64,000 bases of DNA from Charina bottae (Eukaryota; Chordata; Lepidosauria; Squamata; Charinaidae), in assembly GCA_023362775.1 (NCBI GenBank), contig JALMGJ010000002.1:33509414-33573413 (forward strand), written 5' to 3'. The position numbers were made by a program, and so were the translations under genes. The notes beneath the pieces are model-generated. The model ran no database searches and was not told the origin of the DNA. It worked only from the letters and a program-made list of their open reading frames with translations. Within the stretch, counting starts at the first letter, position 1; each line of letters starts with the position of its first letter. Positions 33,730-44,897 of this stretch are shown piece by piece.

Positions 33730-34041
33730 AAAAGGTAAAGGTTCCCCCACACATTTGTGCAGTCGTGTCCAACTCTAGGGGCCGGTGCTCATCTCCCTTT
33801 GTTAGCAGAAGAGCCAGCGTTGTCTGAAGACGCTTCCACGGTCATGTGGCTGGCATGACACACGCGGAACGCTGTTACCTTCCCACCGAAGTGGTACCTA
33901 TTCATCTACTTGCATTTGCATGCTTTCGAATTGCTAGGTTGGAAACAGCTGGAGCTAGTGCGGGAGCTCACTCCGCACGCAGGGCTAGGGATTTGAACCT
34001 CCGAACTTGCGATCTTACCCGCTGAGCCACCACATCCCTCA
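33730..34041 (-). mobile_element. tRNA-headed SINE, full length
   Basis: Perfect 11-bp duplication CTCCAACCTTA (33719-33729 and 34042-34052). On the minus strand the head has A box TGGCTCAGCGGG (about 34017-34028) and B box GGTTCAAATCC, the split pol III promoter of tRNA-derived SINEs. The tail GTTGGACACGACTG resembles the BovB/RTE end. Confidence 0.9.
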
Positions 34042-34255
34042 CTCCAACCTTACACAGGGTAAAAAAAAGAAGCAGAAAGAGAAAGAATGAGAAGAGAGAG
34101 GGGAGGAGACACAAGCAACAAACAGCAAGCAGCACCTATCAGCACCAGCTGATATGAAGCCGGAGAGAGCAATCAACATGAAATGAAACTGAACCAAAGA
34201 AGAAAAGAAACTGAGAGGAAGGGGAGGGAGGGAACAAAAACCCAAAGGCTTAAGG

Positions 34256-34489
34256 CATAGCTTTCCAAACTGTGTGTTGGGACACGTTAGTGTGTCGGCT
34301 GCAGTGTCTGGGTGTGTTGCGGCTGCTGCTGCCTCCGAGCCCTGCCAGGATTCCACACAGGTCCTAGTGCCTGCTTTGTGCCCTGCTGTAAGAGTGTGTT
34401 GCAAAATGATGCCCTGCTGTAAGAGTGTGTTGCAAAATGATGCATGTCTAAAAAGTGTGTCACCAACATGAAAAGTTTGGAAAGCTCTG
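34256..34489. mobile_element. Non-autonomous hAT element
   Basis: CATAGCTTTCCAAACTGTGTG to TTTGGAAAGCTCTG with a perfect 8-bp duplication GCTTAAGG (34248-34255 and 34490-34497). Same subfamily as 27555-27882, inserted in a solo LTR. Confidence 0.92.
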
Positions 34490-34639
34490 GCTTAAGGGAA
34501 GGGATGGGGAACAAGGGAAGCCATTCACAACTTTAACATGGCACAATGCTGGTCTAATAAAATAATTGCACATATCCTTTGTGGCTTGTGTTGCTGATTT
34601 CTAGAATTAGGTTATAAAGATCATGAGCCTCACAGTCGG

Positions 34640-36050
34640 TAAGCAACACAGTTGTAAAGCAAAATGTCACGTGACTGCACTGACTTATGACGTCAGTTCC
34701 AGTTGTGGCCGTTAAGCGTGATGTCACCCATGGTTGTTAAGCGTGACATCACATGACCACAACTTGCACCTTCCTGCTGGGTTGCCCACTGATTGCTTGT
34801 TGGAGGCCAGCAGGAAGTTGCAAGGAGGTCCTCATTTAACAATGGCAACAGGGAGTGCTGAGATTGCTGTCACTAAGTGATATGGTCACCTCACTTCACA
34901 GAGTGGCTAAATGTAATGAGTCCAACTTCAATGCCCCAATAAACACTTCTCGAAGCAAGTCATTGAAATGCAGATTAAGCTTTATTCAGGATACATGTAA
35001 ATTGAAGCACTCCTAAAGATCTGAATGCGGATTCCCGCCAAACATCTTTAACTTAACTCTCCCCCCTGCGAGCCAATTTCTCAGCCTCTATGATGTCAAT
35101 GTCCAGAACTTTCCCTCTCCGTTCCCAAGCCTCCAGCTCCTGCAGGTGGTTGACCTTGATGCTGCATTCCACAGTCTCCGATGGAAGCCACAACACTTAG
35201 TACACCCCCTCCCTCCAGTTCACACGCTTAAACTACCTCTATACCCATGACAGGATTCAGCTATGAACCCTGACACTAAACTGATGTAGGATTTAAATTG
35301 AGATGTTGGGGGGGGGCAATGGAAGGGGAAGACAGAATGGTTATGGAGGGACATGTAACACTGAGGCAGATTGGAAATACCTGATCAGTTAACAATTACA
35401 AAGTGTTAAAACCCCCTTGTGTTTCTTTACCCCTTTCTGAGATCCTAAGATTCTGAGATTCTGAGATTCTAAGGTAACAGGAGAAATCCAAGAATTCTGA
35501 CAAAGTCTTACTGGAAATAGTCAGTGTCTTTCTGTTACCTGCTTGGTGAGTTTTGCTAGGTAGCTACATCTTCCTGGATTCTCCTGCATCCTTTTCCAAG
35601 TTGGAGACAAGTACCTGGCATTGCTACAAAAATAAAAATGACCTAATACGCGTGGGAGATGATGGATATAGACAGAATCAAATATCAAGTCCCCACTTCA
35701 AATCTGGGTCACTGGGTGACCATGGCAGCACCCTTAAATATCGTGCTCTCATAGTTCATCCCTCTTGGTGCCTTACGGAGCTGAAAACAATTTTTGTCAA
35801 CCTCTCTGTGCCTGCTTCTTCTTCCGAGAGCTGAGAGTGACCAGCCCAAGGTCACCCAGTTGGCTTCATGCCCGAGGCAGGACTGGAAGTCAGGGTCTCC
35901 CGGCTTCTGGCCTGGTGTCTTAACCACTAGATCAAACTGGCTGTCTTTGTCAAGCTTACAGCTAGACAATGACAAGCTCTACACAAATTCAAAAACCATA
36001 TGGTGAGCCTGAAGCAAATTGTTGTTGAATGTGAAGCTATTAGTGGACAG
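34640..36050. repeat. Duplicated host segment H, copy 2 (late part)
   Basis: Matches 20216-21660. Interrupted by a solo LTR at 34912. It lacks the SINE and the hAT present in copy 1, so it supplies their empty sites. A short tandem GAGATTCT occurs at about 35447-35470. No coding region supported. Confidence 0.7.
34912..35275 (-). mobile_element. Solo LTR
   Basis: 364 bp with 5-bp duplication CTAAA (34907-34911 and 35276-35280). On the minus strand it runs TGTCAGGGTTCATAGC to CATTACA, with AATAAAGCTTAATCTGC as polyadenylation signal. TGTCA...TTACA ends are like those of the Gypsy LTRs here. Empty in copy 1 near 20485. Confidence 0.85.
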
Positions 36051-36101
36051 CTAGGACCAATGAATGGAGCAGAGCTACAGAAAAATATTATCTAAAAGAG
36101 T

Positions 36102-36545
36102 GTTAATGAGCACATTAGAGAAATATAGGTTATTGATCTTACACACTTAGCCCACCCAAGCATAAAGAATTACACACTTAGACAAAGTAGGTTCAAAAGT
36201 AAGCAAAAAGAAATCTTACTCATTTATTGGCTCCAGTTACATCCATCCAGGAAAATGATTCTTGTTCTTCTTTCTTTCCCTAAACTGAATTGACCCTTAG
36301 CCCTCATTGCTGCTAAAGGCTGCATGCAGAAAGGGGGTTACCTCCTGGTTCTAGGCCCGTGCATGGGCCAAGATGGAAGGAACAGCAGCCACATGCTTCT
36401 TCCCTGATGGTAAAAGGAGGAAAAGACTGACGAAGGTGGGAGGGACAACAAACAGCTTCCTCCGGAACCACATAGAGAATTTGCATCCTAGAGTGAACTC
36501 ATCCACATGCTAATGAGGCATGCTGATTTGCTGGGACCTCCAACA
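36102..36545 (-). repeat. 3' LTR of a Copia element
   Basis: 444 bp with TGTT...AACA ends. On the minus strand it is preceded by the purine tract GAGAAGGGT (36546-36554) and a Copia RNase H domain, so it is the 3' LTR. The matching 5' LTR was not found. Confidence 0.75.
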
Positions 36546-36569
36546 ACCCTTCTCAAATCAAGTCATGCA

Positions 36570-36765
36570 TCATGCCTACACAAGATTTAACTCACTTCGT
36601 AGGCCTTGATAGACACCCTTTGCGAGTGGCTGTCAGGATGTCTGCAATCATGCTCTCTGAGGGACAGTACTCCAAATGTATTAGTCCTGTCTCCTGTGCC
36701 TCACTAATCACATGGTAGCGAACATCCATGTGCTTGGTCTGCCCTCCCACCTTCTTTGATAGAGA
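36570..36765 (-). pseudogene. Copia RNase H C-terminus
   Basis: The minus strand encodes LSLSKKVGGQTKHMDVRYHV, then GLIHLEYCPSESMIADILTA. The TKHMDVRYH and ADILT motifs mark the end of Ty1/Copia RNase H. The frame closes soon before the LTR. The L1 tail adjoins at about 36771, separating it from upstream Copia sequence. Confidence 0.85.
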
Positions 36766-37276
36766 GAGTCTTTTTTTAAAATATATATATCTTTATTCTT
36801 TTATAAAATAATAATACATAGAAAAAACACTATCTAACATAACAAAGCAAAACATTACATGAATAACAACATTTAAATTACATTTTACAATAAAATACAA
36901 CCTCACCCTCTTTCACAACCACCTTTCATTTCTCCTCTCGTACTTAGACTTTCTTACTCTCTTTTACCTTCTCAAACTCTTACTTTAAACATAACTGAAG
37001 TACTTCCTCTTATACAAACCAAACCGGTCTTAATCTCCTCTCCTTTAACCTTCTTATACCCTACTCTCTTCTCCCACTCCTCTGCCTACTCTTACCTTCT
37101 CTACTTCCTAATCCCCCTAATCCCCCTTTACTTTCTACCCCCAAAAAAGAAAAGAAAACAACAACAAAAAACACCAAACCAACAGGACTTCCTACTTTCT
37201 CACCATCATTTTCTACAACTATTTCAAAATAATCTCTATCATAATTAATTATTTATAATAACAATTATTATTTACA

Positions 37277-38400
37277 TTAATTTCCTAATTGTATTTTTTG
37301 AGTTTTTTCTATAAATTTATAGAAAGGGCTCCAACATAAATTAAATTCATCCATATTCTTATCATTTAACAAATCCGTTAATTTAGCCATCTGTGCTAAG
37401 TCCATCGTTTTTATCAACCATTCATCAATTGTAGGTATGCAGTCCTCTTTCCAATGTCTTGCGAAGATGATTCTGGCCGCGGTTATTAAGTAAAATAGTA
37501 ATTTCCCATATTTCTTATGTATGTCTGGTTTTGTAAATCCCAAGAGGTACAGTTCTGGCTCTTTAATAAGGCCTTCTTCCAATATTTCACATAAAGTTTG
37601 ATGAATTGTATTCCAATACGTTTTGGTTTTCTGGCAAGTCCACCAAAGATGAAAAAAGGTGCCCACTTCTTTTTTACATTTCCAACAACTATTGGATATC
37701 GTAATATTCATTTTTGACAATGTGTTAGGGGTTATATACCACCTATACATCATTTTGAAAAAGTTTTCTTTCATATCGTAATTCAAAGTAAACTTTAAAT
37801 CTTTTAACCACATTTTTTCCCAATTATCCATTTGGATGCTATGGCCTAAATTTTCTTCCCATTTGATTATGCAGTTCTTTTTAGGTAAATTTGTTGAATT
37901 AATTTGTATTAAAATTTTATAAATTTTGGCAATCAAATGGTCATTTTCTTTCCATAACACATTGTCCCAGTTTGCCGAATTTTCTTTAAACTTAAAATTT
38001 TTATTATCCATCTTAAATTGTTCTTTAATCTGTAAATATGTAAACCAGTTACAATTAAACCCTTCTTTTAGTAAATCTTCTCTTGTTTTTAGTTTATGGT
38101 TTATACCCTCAAATACTAATAGATCTTTATATGTTAACCAATTACATATATTCAGGTTTCCATGCCACGCTAGTGCTTCCTGTGGCGAAGTCCACAGAGG
38201 CAGATTGGGTAAGAGTGTATTTTTATATTTGATCCAAATTTTTAAAATTGATTTTCTAATAGGGTGATAGTTGAATGTCATATTTGCTTTAATCTTATTG
38301 TACCAAAGGTACCCATGCCAACCGAATCTAAGATTGTGCCCTTCTATATTAAGTAATTTTCGATTATCCAATTTTAGCCAATCTCTAAGCCAACTAATAA
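37277..38400 (-). pseudogene. L1 ORF2 C-terminal region
   Basis: Open frame with the L1 C-terminal cysteine motif CWKCKKEVGTFFHLWWTCQK (CX2C-X8-H-X4-C type), IFARHWKEDCIPTIDEWLIK and the end FIEKTQKIQLGN. It lies downstream of the RT and is separated from it by several stops at 38372-38440. The region is needed for RNA binding in L1. Confidence 0.85.
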
Positions 38401-38440
38401 AATTTTAAATTTGGTAGACCAAAACCTCCATTTTCTTGTA

Positions 38441-39826
38441 TTAATCTTGTAAAAATTTGTATTTTATTCTCGGTTTTTTCCCCTGCCAAATAAATTTAGC
38501 CAAATCTCGCTGCCAATTTTGAAAAGTTTTATCTGTTATCACAATTGGTATCGTTTGGAATAAAAAGATGACTCTTGGAAGAATATTCATTTTTATAGTA
38601 GATATTCTACCCAAAAAGGATATCTGTAATTTCATCCAAACTTGTAAGTCTTGTTTTATTTTATTCCATAATTTTGTATAATTATTTTTAAATAAATCCG
38701 AATTGTTTGATGTTATTTCCACGCCCAAATATCTTAATTTTTTTACGTTTGCAAATCCCGTAGCCAATTCCATATTATGTATATTGTTTTGATTCATATT
38801 TAAATTTATCATCTTTGCTTTTTGGTTATTTATTTTAAACCCTGCCAATTCACCAAAGTCTTGTATCTTTTTTTGCAAATATTTGATTGAATTTTCTGGA
38901 TTTTGTAAAGTGATTACCACATCATCGGCAAAAGCCCTTAATTTATAGTTTTCTTGTTTTATTTTTATCCCTTCAATTTGATTATCTTTTCTTATATTTT
39001 CTAAAAGAACTTCTAATACTAAGATAAATAAGAGAGGAGAAATTGGGCAACCTTGTCTAGTACCCCTTCCTACGATACAATTTTGAGTTGTATCACCATT
39101 TACCACTATCTTGGCTGTTTTCATTGTATATATAGCTTGAATAGCGTTAATAAAATTCTTACCATAGTCCATACTTTTCAACGTTTTAATCATAAAATCC
39201 CAATTTAAATTGTCAAATGCTTTTTCGGCATCTAAGAATAATAACAAAAATTGTTTTTCTTTATGTTCTTTTGCATACTCAATTATATTTATAATAGATC
39301 TAATATTATCTTTAATATGTCTTTTTGGAAGAAAACCAGATTGATCCACATTAATTGTATCTTGTAAAACCGTTTTTAATCTATTAGCCAAGATAGTGGT
39401 AAAAGTTTTGTAATCAGTATTTAACAGCGAGATTGGTCTAAAGTTTTTACATAGAGTCAGGTCTTGGTCCGCCTTGGGAATCAAAATTATATTAGCATCG
39501 GTCCATGATTTGGGAACTGTATTTCCAGTCATTATCGAATTTAATAAGGTGTTAAATGGTATTATGAGTTGCTCTTGAAATAACTTGTAATATATAGCAG
39601 TAAATCCATCTGGACCTGACGTTTTGCCTGATTTTTGTTTTTGGATGGCATTTGAAATTTCTTGGATAGTAATGGGTTCGTTAATGATTTCCTGTTGTAT
39701 TTTAGATATTTTTTGCAGTTTACTTTCTGTTAAATATATATCAGCCCTAGCCAAATCTATTTGTTGTTTTTGATATAAAATTGTATAAAAATCATGAAAT
39801 GCTTTCTTGATACTTTGGTTGTCCAT
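38441..39826 (-). pseudogene. L1 ORF2 reverse transcriptase
   Basis: Shows KSGKTSGPDGFTAIYYKLFQ, KNFRPISLLNTDYKTFTTIL, LLLFLDAEKAFDNLNWDFM, GTRQGCPISPLLFILVLEVL and the active site FADDVVITLQ (about 38919-38950), then LGVEIT. A TAA lies about 20 bp upstream of the nominal start in the same frame, and the linker toward the endonuclease (39850-40209) is broken, including a CAA/AAC microsatellite near 40096. Confidence 0.9.
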
Positions 39827-40209
39827 TAACTCTTCCCTTTTTCTTTAATCTTGTTTATAATTTTTTTCCCCTTCTTTTCTTAACTTAAAAGCCAGCCATT
39901 TACCAGCTTTATTTGCATGTTGAAAGTAACTTTGCTTAACATACCTCAAGTTTTTTTCCATTTCCTCAGTTGTTAATAATTCTAGTTGTTTCTGTAATAA
40001 AGTAATTTGATTTTTGATGTCATTATCTCTTGGATTACTTTGAAGTTCAATCTCTTTTATCTTAATTTGTTCACATAATTTTAAGAATTTTTGTTGTTGT
40101 TGTTGTTTTGGTGTTTGCCTAGAGACATAAAGTGGCCCCTAATATATGCTTTACTTGCATCCCAAACTGATATTATATTTATATTATCATTCATATTTAA
40201 ATCAAAAAA

Positions 40210-41258
40210 TTATTTTAATTTATTTTTGCTCTCTTCTAAATATTCCTTGTTTTTTAGTATGGATTCATTAAGTCTCCATCTATATGACTTTGCCAAAAAT
40301 TTTAAATCTAATTGAATTGCGTTGTGATCTGATAAAATTTTGGCCAAAATCTTCATATCTTTAATTTTATTTGCTAAATTTTTTGAAATCCAAACCATAT
40401 CAATTCTAGAGTGTGATTTAAATCTGTCAGAGAAAAAAGTGAAGTCTTTCACATTGCCCAACTTATGTCTCCAGGCATCGACCAATTCTAAGTTGTTTGT
40501 AAGTTCGAAAAATTCCTGAGGTAGTTTACCTTGATTTGCTTTAATTTGTTTGTCAGATTTCCTATCCATTAGGGCAGAGCTTTCTAAACTGTGTGTCGCG
40601 ACACAAAAGTGTGTTGCCACACACAGCATGGCGTGTCGCCACACCACCCGGAAGCGGCGGCGCGCGCACGCATGGTGGCAGCGGCAGCCACTGCCGCCAC
40701 CGTGCACGTGCGCGCCACCGCACGCCCCCCCGCGCCACCGTGCATGCCCGCGCCGCCGCCGTGCACGCCCACGCCGCCGCACGCTCTCCTGTGTCACCGC
40801 CGTGCGCGCGCGCCGCTGCTCATGTGTCGCCAGCGGCAGCACTTTGGAAAGCCCTGCATTAGGGGGTTAACTACTCCGTTCCAATCACCCATAATAATCC
40901 AGTTTTTATTTGGCAGGTCTGATAGACAATTCAAAAGAACTTTAAAGAATTTTTTCTGTTTTTCATTTGGGGCACAAACTCCTACTAGTATAACCTTTAA
41001 GTTTTGAATTTCTATTTCTATAATAACGAATCTACCCTTATCATCAGCTTGTATCAAATTTGGTTTTAAATTTGGTTTAATGTAACAGACTATACCATTT
41101 TTCTTATTCTCACTAGTCGATATAAAATCCAGACCTAATTTTTTATTTAGTAACCATTTGGCATCTTTCCTTCTAATATGTGTTTCTTGCAAGCAAATTA
41201 TATCTAGCTTATTATTTATTAAGAGTATGAAATTTTTTCTTTCTTTTAACTGGAGCAT
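40210..41258 (-). pseudogene. L1 ORF2 endonuclease, split by a hAT element
   Basis: APE-type endonuclease. The N-terminal part (40857-41258) has DIICLQETHIRRKDAKWLL, KNGIVCYI and IIMGDWNGVVNPL. The second part (40210-40574) has NNLELVDAWRH, FFSDRFKSHSRIDMVWISK and the SDHNAIQLDL catalytic end. The hAT at 40575-40856 inserted between NPL and MDRKSDK. Without it and one duplicate of the 8-bp target the two halves are in the same frame. Confidence 0.88.
40575..40856. mobile_element. Non-autonomous hAT element inside L1
   Basis: 282 bp; CAGAGCTTTCTAAACTGTG to TTTGGAAAGCCCTG; perfect 8-bp duplication CATTAGGG (40567-40574 and 40857-40864). CpG-rich core with CGCCGCCGCACGC-type units as in 14291-14692, and GTGTGTCGCGACAC inside the end. 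Confidence 0.95.
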
Positions 41259-41497
41259 TTAAACCATTGACATTCCATGACAGACATTTTACATTACTCA
41301 TTTCCAGGTTGGTTGCCTAGATCTTGGGAACTGACTGCTGAAGAGAATATTTTAAACTTCTCTGATATCTCTTCCTTTTGCCCACTATTCCCTATTGAAT
41401 GTTTATCACCTCTTTCCAATTTTCTGAGGAAATCTTTTGCCTTTTCAATTGAATTTAATTTAAACCTTTGGTCATTGTATAACACATTCACCCCTTC

Positions 41498-41677
41498 TAT
41501 GAAGGTTCTCAGTCATCCAGGTGGAATTGTCTGTAGCTTGAATCATGTCAACTGGATTTCTATTTTCTCAGTGGAAACGTTTCGCTCCTTATCCAAGGAG
41601 CTTCTTCAGTCTGGATAAGGAGCGAAACGTTTCCACTGAGAAAATAGAAATCCAGTTGACATGATTCAAGCTACAGA
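41498..41677. mobile_element. Hairpin-shaped Penelope derivative inside L1
   Basis: 180 bp with perfect 11-bp duplication TTCACCCCTTC (41487-41497 and 41678-41688), inserted between ORF1 and ORF2. Two exact ~65-bp inverted arms (CTGTAGCTTGAATCATGTCA ... CGCTCCTTATCCA and complement) surround a ~16-bp loop (AGGAGCTTCTTCAGTC). Confidence 0.93.
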
Positions 41678-41697
41678 TTCACCCCTTCCAATATTTC

Positions 41698-42381
41698 TCA
41701 TCTATACATAATTTTTCTCCTTTTCAGAACCTCTGTTAAGAAGAGGTAGTCTTTTCCTTTTTTCAAAATTGCAGCTGGGATTTCCTTAAATATTTTTATT
41801 TCTTTACCTTCTATATCTATTATCTTTTCAAAAGCAGTCTGCAAGATCATGTCTCTTAACTTTTTCCTACTAAATTCGATAACTAGATCTCTGGGTACCT
41901 TGTGGTCCCTGGCATATTTTGAATTAACTCTATAGATGGATTCCATATCTTCTTCTAATTGTTCTGTTTCCCAATCTATCAATTCCGCTATCACCTGAAT
42001 AATTGTGTTTTTAATCTCTAATTCTTTACCTTCCCTTAAACCTCTTATTCTTATACATTTCTCTTTTTGCTTTTGTTCTATTAAGGTTAATTTGTCAATC
42101 TCCTCTTCTTTTTGTTTTTCTATTTTTTTCACTCTTTCTTTCATTCCTTTAATTTCTGATTGAAATTTTTGCTCCATACTATCAAGTTTTTTATCTAGAC
42201 TCTTTTCAAATCCCTGAATTTTCTCTTCTAATAAGGTGGTTACATTAGAAGTAATACTCTGTATGGCTTTCTTTGTAAAATCCTCAAAAAGAGTTTTTAA
42301 CCATTCCCCTTTATCCTTTCCTGAGTCTGACCCTCTCCTGAACGTTTTTTTGTATTCATTATTATAAAAGTTCTCTTCCAC
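41698..42381 (-). CDS. L1 ORF1 protein (RNA chaperone), open frame
   Basis: 228 codons without a stop. Residues ~50-115 form a charged heptad-type coiled coil (KIQGFEKSLDKKLDSMEQKF, MKERVKKIEKQKEEEIDKL), which trimerises ORF1p. An RRM-like part follows with IRIRGLREG, then the C-terminal domain (HKVPRDLVIEFSRKKLRDMI, FKEIPAAILKKGKDYLFLTE). Shorter than human ORF1p (338 residues). The frame is intact although ORF2 is dead, so it could still be translated; whether the element is transcribed is unknown. Confidence 0.82.
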   Translation of the reverse strand: MEENFYNNEYKKTFRRGSDSGKDKGEWLKTLFEDFTKKAIQSITSNVTTLLEEKIQGFEKSLDKKLDSMEQKFQSEIKGMKERVKKIEKQKEEEIDKLTLIEQKQKEKCIRIRGLREGKELEIKNTIIQVIAELIDWETEQLEEDMESIYRVNSKYARDHKVPRDLVIEFSRKKLRDMILQTAFEKIIDIEGKEIKIFKEIPAAILKKGKDYLFLTEVLKRRKIMYR

Positions 42382-42485
42382 CAGACTAGTGTATAATTAA
42401 TCTTAATCTTATTTTTCTAAAGTTAACAGAAGATATGCAGTTAGAGTCTAATACAGTAAATATGGCGTTGTTAAATAAATAAAGA

Positions 42486-44084
42486 GTCCGTTTCTCTTGC
42501 TTTGCCAAAAAATGCTGAAGTCTCAGCCGCCTTCTTTGAAACTATTAAAGTTCTTCTTTGAAACTATTAAAGAAAAAGATGGAATTGAGTGTGCTAAGGG
42601 AAGATTAGTAAATCAGTTATATGAAATGCTTCCGAAACAGGAGATTGTGGCTGGAAATTGCGTGTCCAATGTTCCCCCACATCATAAATGCATCCATTAT
42701 TTTCACAGAGTACTGGGACATCCCAGGTGGGGAAGTTTGTCTCAGATGGCCAAAGTGTATCCTGAGCTAAAATCCAGAAAATGTGGACATTTCCTTGATT
42801 GTACTGTGTGTAAGCAATCTAAGATCAAGGCTGCACCTGTTGCTAGGAAAAGTGGCAGAGTGTCAACTAGACCATTTCAGTTGGTTCATGGAGACCTAGC
42901 TGGCCCCTATTCTCCAAGTGAATGTGGGGCACGTTTCATGTTCCTTCTGGTAGATGACCATACCCGCTTTACATTTTGCTATTTGCTCAAGTCTAAAGCG
43001 GAAGCCTTTGCTCGCTTTAAAGAGTTTGTAACAATGGTAGAGAGAAACTATGGTTATCAGGTGGGTCAGTTCTAGTCTGATCGTGGTGGAGAGTTCCTAA
43101 GCCATGAGTTCCAGAATTGGCTTTGTAGGAAAGGAATCTCCCATAGACTTGCCAATGTTGGTGTTCCAGCTGAGAATGGAATAGCAGAAAGGAAAATTGG
43201 TGTTGTGAATACCATTAAAAATAGCCTGATGTTAGATGCTCAGGTGCCATCCCATTTCTGGGGTGAAGCTACCATGACTGCAGTGTATCTAACCAACAGG
43301 TTGTGGAATTCATCTGTAAATGAAGTTCCTTACTTCCTTTTGTTTGGCAAGTGCCCTTCGCTGAAATACCTGCGTGTCTTTGGAACATTTGCATATGTTC
43401 ACATCCCCAAGTCTCAGCGAAGGAAGAACCAACCAAAAACACAGCGCTTAAGGTTTGTTGGTTATTCATCAAAATCCAAGGGTTACCGTTTTTCATCACG
43501 CCATGGTCAAGTGGTAATCTCCAGAAGTGCTAATTTTGAGCAGCCTACTGGTTGGGAAAGGTTAAATGCTAGTTCAGAAATGTTCTTGCAACCTAGTGTA
43601 AAACCTACTATCCATGCTCCAGTAAATGGACAACAACCAGTTCAGTACCTTCTGTTCCCCAGTCTCCTAGTGTGGTGAAAAGGTCCCCTCAGGTGAAGGA
43701 AGAATAACTTTCACCTGAGCAGGTTCAGGACCTGGAGGGGGAGTCAGGTAGTGGAAAGGGAGAAGACAGTGATGAGGAGAGCGCAGTGGTCATTCCTCGT
43801 AGGTCCTCTCGTTCCACAAAGGGTGTGAAGCCTGACAGATTTGTGATTCAGCAGGTGAGTGTGTGTCAAATTACCTGTGAACCTCAGTCATTTCAAGAGG
43901 TGTTGCTCCTGCCTGTTGAGGAGCAGGAGAAATAGAACACAGCTATGGATAATGAGTTTGAGGCTTTGGTGAGTCAGAAAGTGTTTAAAGTAACTGACCT
44001 GCCACCATCCCAGAAAGCTGTAGGTTCCAGATGGGTATTCAGAAAGAAGATTCTTCCTGATAATACTGTGCAGTATAAATATGT
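42486..44084 (+). mobile_element. Copia fragment (integrase to start of RT), plus strand
   Basis: Runs from the GAG-pre-integrase region through integrase to the beginning of RT and is cut by the L1 end on the left and a Penelope piece on the right. No LTR is present. A 22-bp tandem duplication (CTTCTTTGAAACTATTAAAG plus TT, 42532-42574) shifts its frame. Confidence 0.85.
42497..44080 (+). pseudogene. Copia integrase and RT start, broken
   Basis: Integrase zinc site FHRVLGHPRWGSLSQM ... DCTVCKQSKIK; catalytic regions LVHGDLAGPYSP (Asp), SDRGGEF just after a TAG at 43073-43075, and VPAENGIAERK (Glu). Then FWGEATMTAVYLTNRLW, RFVGYSSKSKGYRF, and after a stop-rich stretch NEFEALVSQKVFKVTDLP and GSRWVFRKKILPDNTVQYK, the start of Copia RT. 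Several stops show it is dead. Confidence 0.85.
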
Positions 44085-44897
44085 CGATGAAGGTTCTCAG
44101 TCATCCAGGTGGAACAGTCTGTAGCTTGAATCATGTCAACTGGATTTCTATTTTCTCAGTGGAAACGTTTCGCTCCTTATCCAAGGAGCTTCTTCAGTCT
44201 GAGCAAAGTTAGTAAGGGAATCCTTAAATATGTTTCTAGGTGGCTGTGTGACCTTGCACCTGGGGCTAGGTCATGGTTATTTTTTTTTTTTGAGACGTTT
44301 ATTTCTAAGTCCCTTTATCATCTAAAGATTGTTAAGATTACCATGCTGCTGTTGAGCTTGCGAAATGGTCTTAATCTTCCTAGGCACAGAAGACAAAGCA
44401 GGAAGGAAGATAGGGGAAAGATTGTGCCTAAGGCCCCCACCTCTATTCAAGGAAGGATTTTCCAAGTTGGCATAAATGGATTCCTTGACCCCTCTCTCAA
44501 ACCACCTATCTTCTCTGTCTAAAATGTGAACATTAATGTCCTCAAATGAGTGTCCTTTTTCCTTTAGATGAAGATAAACTGTTGACTCTGGTCCTGTGGT
44601 GTTACTTCTCCTGTGTTGGGCCATCCTCCTGTACAAAGGTTGTTTGGTTTCTCCAATGTAGAGTTCAGAGCACTCCTCACTGCACTGGATTGCATACACT
44701 ACATTGCTTTCCTTGTGTTTTGGAGTTTGATCTTTGGGGTGTATAAGCCTCTGCCTCAATGTGTTGGTGGGATTGAAATATACAGGTATGTGGTGTTTGC
44801 CAAATATCTGTTTTATCTTTTCAGACACGCCAGCCATGTAAGGAATGACCAGGTTCTTCCGTTTACTCTGAGTCTCAGCCCTGTCGCTGTTTTAGGT
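44085..44897 (-). mobile_element. Penelope-like element fragment
   Basis: Starts TGTCGATGAAGGTTCTCAGT like 27362, then one arm of the hairpin region, a T-run at 44280, and the GIY-YIG coding part in minus orientation. It ends near CGCTGTTTTAGGT where the RTE begins. It corresponds to the 3' part of the element at 17303. Confidence 0.85.
44322..44837 (-). pseudogene. Penelope GIY-YIG endonuclease
   Basis: Same domain as 17530-18246: MAGVSEKIKQIFGKHHIPVY, NTLRQRLIHPKDQTPKHKES, VVYAIQCSEECSELYIGET, ENPSLNRGGGLRHNLSPIFL. The RT is absent because of 5' truncation. The C-terminus differs (QQHGNLNNL). The frame is open over 171 codons but cannot act alone. Confidence 0.85.

Larger units (their letters stand above)
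33673..34634 (+). mobile_element. Solo LTR containing a SINE and a hAT element
   Basis: Begins TGTTAGGATGG, ends GAGCCTCACA, with 5-bp duplication GTCGG (33668-33672 and 34635-34639). AATAAAATAATTGC near 34556 gives a polyadenylation signal. Minus its two inserts it is ~410 bp. Copy 1 (about 20211-20218) is empty. Confidence 0.78.
36771..42480 (-). mobile_element. L1 LINE, near full length, decayed
   Basis: Minus-strand order: short 5' region, ORF1 (41698-42381), ORF2 endonuclease (about 40210-41258), RT (38441-39826) and C-terminus (37277-38400), 3' UTR, and an A-rich tail at 36771-36830. Two insertions split it: a hAT at 40575 and a Penelope hairpin at 41498. Copia sequence lies on both sides in different orientations; only a short GAGTC is shared at the ends, so the target duplication is unresolved. 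Confidence 0.88.
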
